This document shows, one piece after another, positions 1 through 5,665 of a DNA stretch of 21,625 nt (positions are counted from its first letter, which is position 1; the number at the start of each line of letters is the position of its first letter). The DNA comes from CAYSNP01 sp050945855 (GTDB lineage Bacteria > Bacillota > Clostridia > Christensenellales > DTU072), in assembly GCA_050945855.1 (NCBI GenBank), contig JBMNTS010000019.1, positions 1 to 21,625 of the forward strand. Direction: 5' to 3'. Made by a program: the position numbers and the translations under genes. A model generated the notes under the pieces. The model saw nothing but the letters and a program-made list of their open reading frames with translations. It was not told the DNA's origin and did not search any database.

Positions 1-26
1 CGCAAAAAATCGTAACATTTTTTGCG
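1..26. terminator. Perfect 10-bp hairpin downstream of the epimerase gene
   Basis: CGCAAAAAAT (1-10) and ATTTTTTGCG (17-26) are exact reverse complements around a 6-nt loop. It lies about 65 bp past the stop of the minus-strand epimerase gene, and its A/T arms could act as a terminator in either direction. What lies to the left is outside the window, so the gene it serves is uncertain. Confidence 0.5.
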
Positions 27-92
27 GTTGGTGTAACTTTTAATTATCAGCGGCAAAACAAGACAGGAGCATAATTCAGTTAATGAGTTCTT

Positions 93-968
93 CTACTTAA
101 TGATAATATCAAAGCGGTTGGCGTAGGTCTTTCCCGGAGAGAGTTTTTCCATGTCCCTTTTGGTCTCAAAGTCGTCAATTTTTGAATCGTAAGAGGGAAG
201 CGATGACCATGGCTCAATGCAGACATAGGGCGCGTCGGTCTTAGGTTTATGCCACAGTCCAAGATATTTCATGTCGGGATACTCAACGGTAACGCTTCTG
301 CTGCCTGTCTTTGATTTAAGCGTGATTTTTTTACACATATTCTGCAGGACTATAGCGTCATTGTCAAAAAGGTCATGTCTCAGCTCAATGATTTTTTTCT
401 CTTTCAGGGGAAAGGCTGCGGTCTTATCGGTTAAAAAGCAGGCGGGGCTCATTACTATGGCTTGCGCGGGCTTTGCGCAGTCAAATTCAAGATAGTAGTC
501 CTCAAACGCCTCATTCCCGCCAAGGGGAACGTTAAAGCCGGGATGGCCGCCCACGCCGAAAATAAGAGGCTCCTCCCCCGTATTTATCACCTCATAGCAG
601 ACCGAAAGGCGGTTTCCCCTCAACCGGTAGTCAATCCTGTATGTAAACCTGAACGGATACACGGAAAGCGTGGTCTCGTCCTCCGTCTTCTCAAAAACGA
701 CTGAGTCCGATGTTCTGCTTGCAACTTTAAGCTCGGATTTTCTGATAAAACCGTGAAGGTTCATCTCATAGGTTTTGCCATTGTAGGTGTATTTGCCCTC
801 GGTGAGCCTCCCCACTATGGGGAAAAGGTTATATGCGCGCCCTGTCCAGTAGGCGGGGTCGCCCTGCCACAAATACTCCGTTCCGTCACCGGATTTGACG
901 GACATCAGTTCCCCGCCAAGCGTGGAGATTTCAACGCTAAGTTCATTGTTTTTAATCGTAATCGACAT
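93..968 (-). CDS. Aldose 1-epimerase family protein, LacX type
   Basis: A 291-residue protein of the galactose mutarotase fold, which interconverts alpha and beta anomers of an aldose or a related sugar. Visible hallmarks are LHGFIR with His72, the GGHPGF motif with His142, and CIEPW with Glu252. In this superfamily the two His residues and the Glu bind and catalyse at the anomeric carbon. The length matches the LacX/YeaD-like subgroup rather than the longer GalM proteins. It has no signal peptide, so it should be cytoplasmic. The start is supported by AGGAGA 5 nt upstream of the ATG and by a promoter at 1037-1064. It is monocistronic here, so its substrate cannot be deduced from neighbours. 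Confidence 0.88.
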   Translation of the reverse strand: MSITIKNNELSVEISTLGGELMSVKSGDGTEYLWQGDPAYWTGRAYNLFPIVGRLTEGKYTYNGKTYEMNLHGFIRKSELKVASRTSDSVVFEKTEDETTLSVYPFRFTYRIDYRLRGNRLSVCYEVINTGEEPLIFGVGGHPGFNVPLGGNEAFEDYYLEFDCAKPAQAIVMSPACFLTDKTAAFPLKEKKIIELRHDLFDNDAIVLQNMCKKITLKSKTGSRSVTVEYPDMKYLGLWHKPKTDAPYVCIEPWSSLPSYDSKIDDFETKRDMEKLSPGKTYANRFDIIIK

Positions 969-1036
969 AACATCTTCTCCTGATTGCCTTAAAGCAAAAA
1001 ATAGGCCGAAAGTCCCGTATCAGATTTCTTACTTTA

Positions 1037-1064
1037 ATTATATATGAATCATCTTGAAAATCAA
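1037..1064 (-). promoter_or_regulatory. Promoter of the aldose epimerase gene
   Basis: Read on the minus strand: TTGATT (1059-1064), a 16-bp spacer, then TATAAT (1037-1042). Transcription should begin near 1030, giving a leader of about 60 nt. The rest of the 969-1390 gap holds only this promoter and the one for the next gene. I recognise no riboswitch in it. Confidence 0.65.
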
Positions 1065-1275
1065 TGATAAATGAGGAATGCAATGTTATAATAGCATAAC
1101 CTGCCTCGCTACGGCAAGGACGGAAAATTTGATTAATCTCTGTCCGGAGGAAAAATAATTTAAAAACTCTTTCCCGCTGGCTTGCTTCTTGTCGTCATCG
1201 TGAGCGTTTAGGATTGTGCCTTATTTTATGGCTTTGGCGCAATGGTACGCGGATAGCTTCGCGGATAAGTTGATA

Positions 1276-1304
1276 TTGACTTAGCGCCGATAATAAGATA
1301 TAGT
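1276..1304 (+). promoter_or_regulatory. Promoter of the TM1266-like regulator gene
   Basis: TTGACT (1276-1281), a 17-bp spacer and TATAGT (1299-1304), with predicted transcription from about 1311 and a leader of about 80 nt. The -35 box ends in T rather than A, as do several other promoters in this window. Confidence 0.6.
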
Positions 1305-1390
1305 TTATAATATAAAAGCGTTCTCATTTTATACCGAAAGCCTGATGAAAACGGCACACATTAAAAAACAAATGCCAGAGGAGGTACCCT

Positions 1391-1645
1391 ATGTTCTGCT
1401 ATTACGTAATCGGTATCCGGGTGGACAATCGTTTAGGTAACGCGTTAAAAATTCAAGAAACGCTCACACAGAACGGCTGCATGATAAAAACACGCCTGGG
1501 TCTGCACGAGGTCAGCGAAACAGCGTGCTCAAACGACGGGTTGATTCTGTTGCAGCCCTGCGGCAGTAAAGAGGAAATCGAGCGGTTGGTGACGGACCTG
1601 AACGGTATTGACGGAGTCCGCGCGAAGTTAATCGATTTGAATTAA
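1391..1645 (+). CDS. Small ACT-like regulator, TM1266 (iron-only hydrogenase system regulator) family
   Basis: An 84-residue protein with the layout of the TM1266 family: an N-terminal beta strand (YYVIGIRVDNR), a helix, an IKTRLGLHE segment corresponding to the family's I-x-GR-x-G-x-x-x motif, a second strand (GLILLQPC), and a closing KEEIERLVTDLNGIDGV helix with a final strand. This is the ferredoxin-like fold shared by ACT and NikR C-terminal domains. Family members are annotated as putative regulators of FeFe-hydrogenase systems, but the biochemical role is not established. AGAGGAGG sits just upstream of the ATG, a very strong SD. No hydrogenase gene lies in the window, so the link is by family only. 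Confidence 0.6.
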   Translation: MFCYYVIGIRVDNRLGNALKIQETLTQNGCMIKTRLGLHEVSETACSNDGLILLQPCGSKEEIERLVTDLNGIDGVRAKLIDLN

Positions 1646-1855
1646 CCCGGGGCTATTCGCCTTGATATTATCAAAGCCCACTTCAAAGCAAACTTATAAA
1701 TACCGACACTAAAAAAACAGCATTGAACCGTCTGACTGTCGTCCTTTTGATTCAACACTGTCTTATTCTGCGAAAGAGCAGTAAAAAGGTGCGTAAAGTG
1801 GGGTAAGAACAGTGAAAAGTACACCATTTATGCTGCTCGACAAATTGGAAATTGA

Positions 1856-2641
1856 TTAATTCTTTTTGTATTCAAACAGGCGATACAGCTTTTTCGAGAA
1901 ACTGCCTGCATAAAGCTTTGCAAAAATAAACCTTTCCAATCCTTTTAACTTGTCTATGTATTTTTGAGGTATCATTGTGTGTTCTTTTACAAAGGCAAAC
2001 TTCTCGCTTTGATAAGCTTGTGGGTTGTCTATACCGTAAACCTCGGTTACGCCTACGTCATTTATAGGGTTTCTTCGCTTTGACATTTTAGCGGCAAAAG
2101 AAGTATAAGCGTCCACCAAAAGCATAATACTTTCAAAATGAGTGCAAAGGCTATCTGCTAAATTTCGCATTTCATCTACGGTCAAATACATACTCACGCC
2201 TTCCATAACGACGATGGCAGATTTCTTTTCCTCAATAGTTGTCAGCCAACTGCAATCTCTTGCATCGCCTGCAATCATTTTATAGTCATCTGTTTCGGCA
2301 TAGTAGCGTTTTCTTTCTTCGATAACTTCCGAAAAATCCACATCGTACCACTTATGGTTTTGAGTTCCTATTCTTATGATGCGGCTGTCCATTCCGCAAC
2401 CGATACAAATGACCACAGCATCCGGCGCATCTGCCATTTGTTGCTTTAGCCATTCGTCAAAGACGGCAGAACGAATACCCATATAGTAAGCAAGCCATTT
2501 AGATTTTGATTTTCCCTTGAGAGAAAATCCTTCTGCTTCCCAAATTTCTTCGGCTTTTTTATCATCAAGGAACAACCCCTTTTGGCTCACATAGGATTTA
2601 CCGTATAAAGGGATGTATAATGTTCTGTTTACGCTGTTCAT
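1856..2641 (-). CDS. Class I SAM-dependent methyltransferase, leucine carboxyl methyltransferase (LCMT/PPM1) type
   Basis: A 261-residue protein predicted to transfer a methyl group from S-adenosylmethionine. The SAM-binding glycine loop is CIGCGMDSR (residues 79-87). The acidic motif YDVDFSEVIEERK follows at about 99-111, then GDARDCSW near 125 and VMEGVSMYL near 145. The CG-M-D-S-R loop and the V-x-EG-V-x-MYL segment are typical of the LCMT/Tcmp family, whose bacterial members usually methylate small molecules rather than phosphatases. The acceptor cannot be read from the sequence. The start is supported by GCAGGAGC upstream and by a promoter at 2678-2706. It is flanked on its 5' side by modular hairpin repeats and stands alone. 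Confidence 0.82.
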   Translation of the reverse strand: MNSVNRTLYIPLYGKSYVSQKGLFLDDKKAEEIWEAEGFSLKGKSKSKWLAYYMGIRSAVFDEWLKQQMADAPDAVVICIGCGMDSRIIRIGTQNHKWYDVDFSEVIEERKRYYAETDDYKMIAGDARDCSWLTTIEEKKSAIVVMEGVSMYLTVDEMRNLADSLCTHFESIMLLVDAYTSFAAKMSKRRNPINDVGVTEVYGIDNPQAYQSEKFAFVKEHTMIPQKYIDKLKGLERFIFAKLYAGSFSKKLYRLFEYKKN

Positions 2642-2677
2642 ATGCGCTCCTGCAAATTCTTATTTATTGGCGAGTTT

Positions 2678-2706
2678 ATTATATCATGAAATCAAAATAA
2701 AATCAA
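2678..2706 (-). promoter_or_regulatory. Promoter of the methyltransferase gene
   Basis: On the minus strand: TTGATT (2701-2706), 17-bp spacer, TATAAT (2678-2683). Expected transcription start is near 2671, about 30 nt before the start codon. Confidence 0.65.
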
Positions 2707-2765
2707 GGCGTAAGCCTTGTATAGACGCTCGTGAGCTCGCTAATCCGTCGCTTTGCTCCTTACAT

Positions 2766-2908
2766 CCGCAACTTGTTGCGGTATATCATCAAAACGCAGT
2801 TTTGTATACCATCATTGCGAAAGCGATGCAACCTGCGGTTGATGATATACGCCTGCGGCGATGATATACACGCTAAAGCGTGATGATATGCCATCGCTTT
2901 CGCAATGG
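2766..2908. repeat. Array of seven small hairpins joined by GATGATATAC-type linkers
   Basis: Seven short inverted repeats follow each other: 2766-2781, 2791-2803, 2813-2828, 2829-2841, 2850-2860, 2869-2882 and 2891-2908. Most have 4-6-bp stems and 3-4-nt loops. Most are separated by about 9 nt reading TATATCATC or TATACCATC on the left and ATGATATA on the right. The linker thus changes orientation inside the array, and hairpin 2813-2828 is the exact reverse complement of the core of the last one. No credible gene overlaps it. Function is unknown; it may be a modular interspersed element. Confidence 0.75.
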
Positions 2909-2911
2909 ATA

Positions 2912-2954
2912 AAAAAAGAAGTAACTTTTGGTAGACAAAAGTTACTTCTTTTTT
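2912..2954. terminator. Perfect 19-bp inverted repeat with 5-nt loop
   Basis: The arms 2912-2930 and 2936-2954 are exact reverse complements. The outer six pairs are A/T, so either strand would form a hairpin ending in a T run, as in a bidirectional intrinsic terminator. It separates the modular hairpin array from the second palindrome-rich stretch. Confidence 0.65.
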
Positions 2955-2960
2955 GGCGGA

Positions 2961-3160
2961 GAAGGATAAAATTGAACTATACTCCCTGTGAGCCACAAGC
3001 GCATTTTGCGCTTGGCACTGCGTGCTGTGTTGCGTTACCGCAACGCTCACGGAGCAATTTCGCACGGCTCACTTGTGCAAGCACAGACTCGCTCGTGCTT
3101 CATTATCTGCGCCGCCGTTTGCGTGGCAAACGACGACGCAAGAGCGGGCAAATCTCCCTT
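2961..3160. repeat. Second palindrome-rich, gene-free stretch
   Basis: Further simple hairpins occur at 2996-3014 (CAAGCGCA arms), 3029-3044 (GTTGCG/CGCAAC) and 3116-3132 (CGTTTGC/GCAAACG), with longer dyads between them. The open frames here are short, cross the palindromes and lack SD sites. I see no gene. It resembles intergenic repeat filler next to the tRNA gene. Confidence 0.5.
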
Positions 3161-3203
3161 CGCCAAACAAAAATGCCCCCTAATGGGAGCATTTTGTTTG
3201 GCG
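3161..3203 (-). terminator. Intrinsic terminator of tRNA-Ser
   Basis: Arms CGCCAAACAAAAATGC (3161-3176) and GCATTTTGTTTGGCG (3189-3203) pair with one bulge, and inner C/G runs strengthen the stem. Read on the minus strand, GGGGGCATTTTTGTTT provides the G-rich stem followed by T runs. It begins at the last base of the tRNA acceptor stem. Confidence 0.7.
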
Positions 3204-3289
3204 GAGTGACCGGGATTTGAACCCGGGCGCGGTTTCACCCGCCTACGCCCTTAGCAGGGGCGCCCCTTCAGCCTCTTGGGTATCACTCC
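3203..3289 (-). tRNA. tRNA-Ser (anticodon GCT)
   Basis: An 87-nt class II tRNA on the minus strand. The acceptor stem is GGAGTGA/TCACTCC, the anticodon stem CGCCC/GGGCG encloses the loop CTGCTAA (anticodon GCT, reading AGC/AGU), there is a long variable arm, and the T arm has CGGG/CCCG around GTTCAAATC. CCA is not encoded. It has its own consensus promoter and terminator. Confidence 0.96.
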
Positions 3290-3341
3290 ATACTGAATTT
3301 TATCAGATATTTAATACGGCGGCTTTTTTCGCCGCCTAATG

Positions 3342-3370
3342 ATATTAGCACATAAGAAAGGCTTTGTCAA
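3342..3370 (-). promoter_or_regulatory. Promoter of tRNA-Ser, with a leader hairpin
   Basis: On the minus strand: TTGACA (3365-3370), 17-bp spacer, TAATAT (3342-3347). The expected start is near 3335. Between it and the tRNA lies a GC hairpin, GGCGGC (3318-3323) with GCCGCC (3331-3336), at the 5' end of the primary transcript. It could affect processing or stability of the precursor. Confidence 0.75.
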
Positions 3371-3439
3371 TAAAAATAGCGCTTTTGGAAGGTATAAGGC
3401 ATCTACAGGAAATACAATATCTGGCAGGGGAAGTTGAGC

Positions 3440-3823
3440 TTATGCTTTGGGGATGCCCGCGATAAAGGTGTCGTGGTGAACTACGCATCTGCCGTGAGTG
3501 CCCGTGCCGATAAGCCCGTAAGCGTCCTCGCACACTACCTCAAGCAACACCTTATTGCCCTTTACCTCTTTGATTGTACCGGTTACGCTGATTTCTCTGC
3601 CCACGGGAGTGGACCGCAAATGCCTGATGTTCACCGAAATGCCCACGCTTATATATCCCTCGTCCAAAAATTGGGCTATCGCGTCGCAACAAGAGTCCTC
3701 CATAAGCGAAACCATACAGGGAGTGGAAAAAACTTCCGCCGCCCCTTCCTTAATCGCCTTGGCGGTCATATCGTAGCTGACCACCCATTTTTTTGTCACG
3801 CTTGCGCCTGTTTTTATCTCCAT
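3440..3823 (-). CDS. Hotdog-fold thioesterase, fluoroacetyl-CoA thioesterase (FlK)-like
   Basis: A 127-residue hotdog protein. Numbered from the ATG at 3823, it shows EVFSTPCMVSLMED with Thr34 and Glu42, and SVNIRHLRSTPVG with His68. The Thr-Glu-His spacing (8 and 26 residues) matches, from memory, the catalytic Thr42/Glu50/His76 of FlK from Streptomyces cattleya. A closing GTGTHGRCVV strand also fits. Most bacterial relatives are general short-chain acyl-CoA thioesterases, so fluoroacetyl-CoA is not implied as substrate. The ATG follows the stop of the ferredoxin gene after 4 nt, so the two are co-transcribed and probably translationally coupled. An in-frame TTG at 3835 is a less likely start. 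No clear SD is visible. Confidence 0.82.
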   Translation of the reverse strand: MEIKTGASVTKKWVVSYDMTAKAIKEGAAEVFSTPCMVSLMEDSCCDAIAQFLDEGYISVGISVNIRHLRSTPVGREISVTGTIKEVKGNKVLLEVVCEDAYGLIGTGTHGRCVVHHDTFIAGIPKA

Positions 3824-3827
3824 ATTT

Positions 3828-4208
3828 CTATTCAAAATATGTAATCTCTATCGCCTTTGTTTTGCATTTGGCAAAACACTCGCCGCATCTTATGCATTTA
3901 TCCTGCCGTATACTGTGCGGCTGCTTAACCGCCCCTTCCACGGCCTGCATAACGCACGCCCTTTTGCATAGCGTGCAGCCGATGCATTTTTCTTCAACAA
4001 TATGCACGCCCGCTATCCGCTTGCCCTCGCCGTACGGATGAATTATGCTGATAATGCACGCGTCCGCGCATTCCCCGCACCCTCTGCATACATCCGCGTC
4101 TATCCTATAATAGTTGCCGCCCGCCGAAAGGCTGATTGCGCCCAAAGGGCAGATAAGTTCGCAAAAACCGCAGGCAAGACACGCCTTTTCATCAATAACA
4201 AATTTCAT
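3828..4208 (-). CDS. Ferredoxin with four [4Fe-4S] cluster motifs
   Basis: A 126-residue electron carrier with 16 cysteines in four CxxCxxCxxxC motifs: Cys10-20, Cys41-51, Cys75-85 and Cys105-115. This is two 2[4Fe-4S] ferredoxin modules in tandem, with the capacity for four clusters. The second module resembles the C-terminal ferredoxin domain of HydB/NuoF-like subunits. The proline that commonly follows the last Cys of a motif is kept only in the first one. The ATG at 4208 is chosen because GGGAGAGA lies just upstream. An in-frame ATG at 4247 falls almost on the predicted transcription start and adds 13 residues without a known role. It is the first gene of an operon with the thioesterase. 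Partner enzymes are not in the window. Confidence 0.88.
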   Translation of the reverse strand: MKFVIDEKACLACGFCELICPLGAISLSAGGNYYRIDADVCRGCGECADACIISIIHPYGEGKRIAGVHIVEEKCIGCTLCKRACVMQAVEGAVKQPHSIRQDKCIRCGECFAKCKTKAIEITYFE

Positions 4209-4255
4209 ATTCTCTCTCCCGCCTTGGATGGCGTAGTTTTCTGTCATTATTAAAT

Positions 4256-4284
4256 ATTATAGTACATTTGCAAACAAAATTCAA
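4256..4284 (-). promoter_or_regulatory. Promoter of the ferredoxin-thioesterase operon
   Basis: On the minus strand: TTGAAT (4279-4284), 17-bp spacer, TATAAT (4256-4261). Transcription should start near 4249, giving a leader of about 40 nt before the ATG at 4208. Confidence 0.7.
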
Positions 4285-4534
4285 GAAGAAAAGAAAACTA
4301 AGCCCGCGCTACCTCTGTTTGTTGCCAATGTTACGCAAGCTTTGGCGGCATGCTTTGCGCGCGACAGCCGCATTTTGCGCCTGTTACAAAATCGGTAGCC
4401 GCCTAAGCTTAAAGGTGTCATACGCAACAGACGGCTTTTTACCGCCCGCTTATACATAAAACCGCGCGTTTAGGTTACCGTAACAGGGCGTAACCTGTTA
4501 TTATATTTTTTGTAACGCTGCTTATGATACAAAT

Positions 4535-4597
4535 GGGGGATAACTATGTGGATAACTTAGGGGAAATGTGGATAACTTTTGCCGAATTTGTGGACAA
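4535..4597 (-). other. Cluster of DnaA boxes in a gene-free stretch (possible origin element)
   Basis: TGTGGATAA, the complement of the consensus DnaA box TTATCCACA, occurs exactly at 4547-4555 and 4567-4575. A one-mismatch copy, TGTGGACAA, is at 4589-4597 and a weaker one, GGGGGATAA, at 4535-4543. All share one orientation with 12-22 nt spacing. To the left is an AT-rich run at about 4496-4515, preceded by the inverted repeat AACAGG/CCTGTT (4484-4501). The gap from 4285 to 4719 has no credible gene. The arrangement fits part of an oriC or another DnaA-binding locus. No dnaA or dnaN is in the window. Confidence 0.6.
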
Positions 4598-4719
4598 ACG
4601 CAAAATCACACATGGTAATCACAGATACCCCGATTCGCAACCGAAACAAAGGCAGGGGTTTGTCGCTCCCCCGATTTTCTTGGCTGCAGCCTTATGACAA
4701 AACTTTTTTTAGGATGCTA

Positions 4720-5187
4720 TTACCCGCCGATTTCCTCGCTCTCCTCGGGTGCCTGCGCTTCCGTTTCCGAGGAAGGCATGGCGGCATCGAGCACCTTGTC
4801 CACAACTTTGACAAAGGCGGGAATGCCATCCTTGCCCATAAAACAGCGTATTATCGCAAGTACGTTAATCGCTATGTATAAAACATATATTATATCTTGA
4901 ATTATGCCTGTGATATCATTTACAATCCGCGCCGCTCTTAGAGCATTGGCAAGAACCAGCAGTTTTGCAAGCCCTCCGATTGTCCAATCGAGCGCGATTA
5001 TCGCAAAATTGTATAATACAAACAACAGTATCGCCAAAATAACTTGCTTGTTAAGCCATTTGTCCTTTTCCAGCAAGATCGCAAAGGCGAAGGCGGCTAT
5101 CAGCCCGAGATACAGTTCAAAGGCGGCAAAAGCGAAAGCGACCACCGCAAAAACCCACAGCTTAATGCCAAATTTACCTGTTTTCAT
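4720..5187 (-). CDS. Small integral membrane protein of unknown function
   Basis: I do not recognise this 155-residue protein. It has hydrophobic segments at about residues 8-38 (possibly two short helices), 47-65 and 98-113 (numbered from the ATG at 5187), so about four membrane passes. The tail of about 35 residues is acidic and rich in Glu and Ser (SSETEAQAPEESEEIGG). An amphipathic stretch, LLVLANALRAARIVNDITGI, lies in the middle. The start at 5187 is supported by AGGAGAC 6 nt upstream. An in-frame ATG at 5214 lies upstream of the likely transcription start, since TATAAT is at 5213-5218. It sits alone between the DnaA boxes and the cas9 stub. Confidence 0.7.
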   Translation of the reverse strand: MKTGKFGIKLWVFAVVAFAFAAFELYLGLIAAFAFAILLEKDKWLNKQVILAILLFVLYNFAIIALDWTIGGLAKLLVLANALRAARIVNDITGIIQDIIYVLYIAINVLAIIRCFMGKDGIPAFVKVVDKVLDAAMPSSETEAQAPEESEEIGG

Positions 5188-5430
5188 TATAAAGTCTCCT
5201 ATTTTTTTATCCATTATATCATTTTTTCGCCCAAACGCTACAAATAAAACAATTCTGGAATATAATTACTGATTTTTGGCAGCATTGTCTAATAAATGGT
5301 ACTTGCTTTCCCATAGAAAATAGTAAGCCTTTACACTCAAGGCGCATTATGCTAAAATTAAAAATGGTGGAAATTACGCTTTTTTGTAATACTATGAAAT
5401 CCAGATGCGTTAAAAGCCGATTTTATCCGT

Positions 5431-5534
5431 ATGAAAATGAAAATTATCCGATAGGGATTGATTTGGGCGTCGGTTCGGTAGGTTACGCGGTAATCGATAA
5501 GGATTACAACCTTGTAAGACTAAAGCGCATATAA
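5431..5534 (+). pseudogene. cas9: cas9 5' remnant (RuvC-I motif), frameshifted and truncated
   Basis: The frame read through 5446-5534 encodes YPIGIDLGVGSVGYAVID followed by KDYNLVRLKRI and then a stop. This is the start of Cas9: the RuvC-I motif with its catalytic Asp (IGIDLGVGSVGYAV). Nothing of the arginine-rich helix, REC, HNH or later RuvC motifs follows. Intact Cas9 has over 1,000 residues. The natural start appears to be the ATG at 5431, which reads MKMK and then runs out of frame in an A run. Adding one A there would give MKMKNYPIGIDLG, so one base was probably lost. The stub can be opened upstream to 5349, but that part does not look like Cas9. No cas1, cas2 or csn2 is present. Confidence is high for the motif and moderate for the frameshift model. 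Confidence 0.8.
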
Positions 5535-5619
5535 TGCAGAAATAAAGAAGGCAGGGACATGAAAGTTTATGATGGCGGATTGAGCAGACTAATAAAATTC
5601 TCTTATCTGACAGATTTTT

Positions 5620-5647
5620 GTTTTAGAACTGTGTAATTTCACAAAAC
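5620..5647 (+). CRISPR. Single type II-like CRISPR repeat remnant
   Basis: A 28-nt sequence begins GTTTTAGAAC, contains TGTAATTTCA and ends CAAAAC. Many type II-A repeats are 36 nt, start GTTTTAGAG or similar, have a central TTT-containing part and end in AAAAC. This would be such a repeat with about 8 nt missing from its 3' half. It lies 86 nt after the cas9 stub, with no second copy or spacers. An alternative is an ordinary AT-rich dyad (TTTGTTTT/AAAACAAA) past the end of the MFS gene. Confidence 0.4.
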
Positions 5648-5665
5648 AAATAGAAGATTGCTTTA

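Noticed and set aside
969..1390. A riboswitch or T-box in the 420-bp gap
   Set aside because: I found no T-box sequence and no recognisable riboswitch core; only two promoters can be supported.
1642..1827. 61-codon minus-strand open frame after the methyltransferase gene
   Set aside because: It has no SD or family resemblance, and it overlaps the 3' end of the regulator gene. It is probably non-coding.
2760..3238. Several open frames of 63-119 codons on both strands
   Set aside because: They translate the hairpin arrays and the tRNA-Ser gene, have no SD sites and show the odd composition of palindromic DNA.
4268..4459. 63-codon plus-strand open frame
   Set aside because: It overlaps the ferredoxin promoter region, has no SD and does not resemble a protein.
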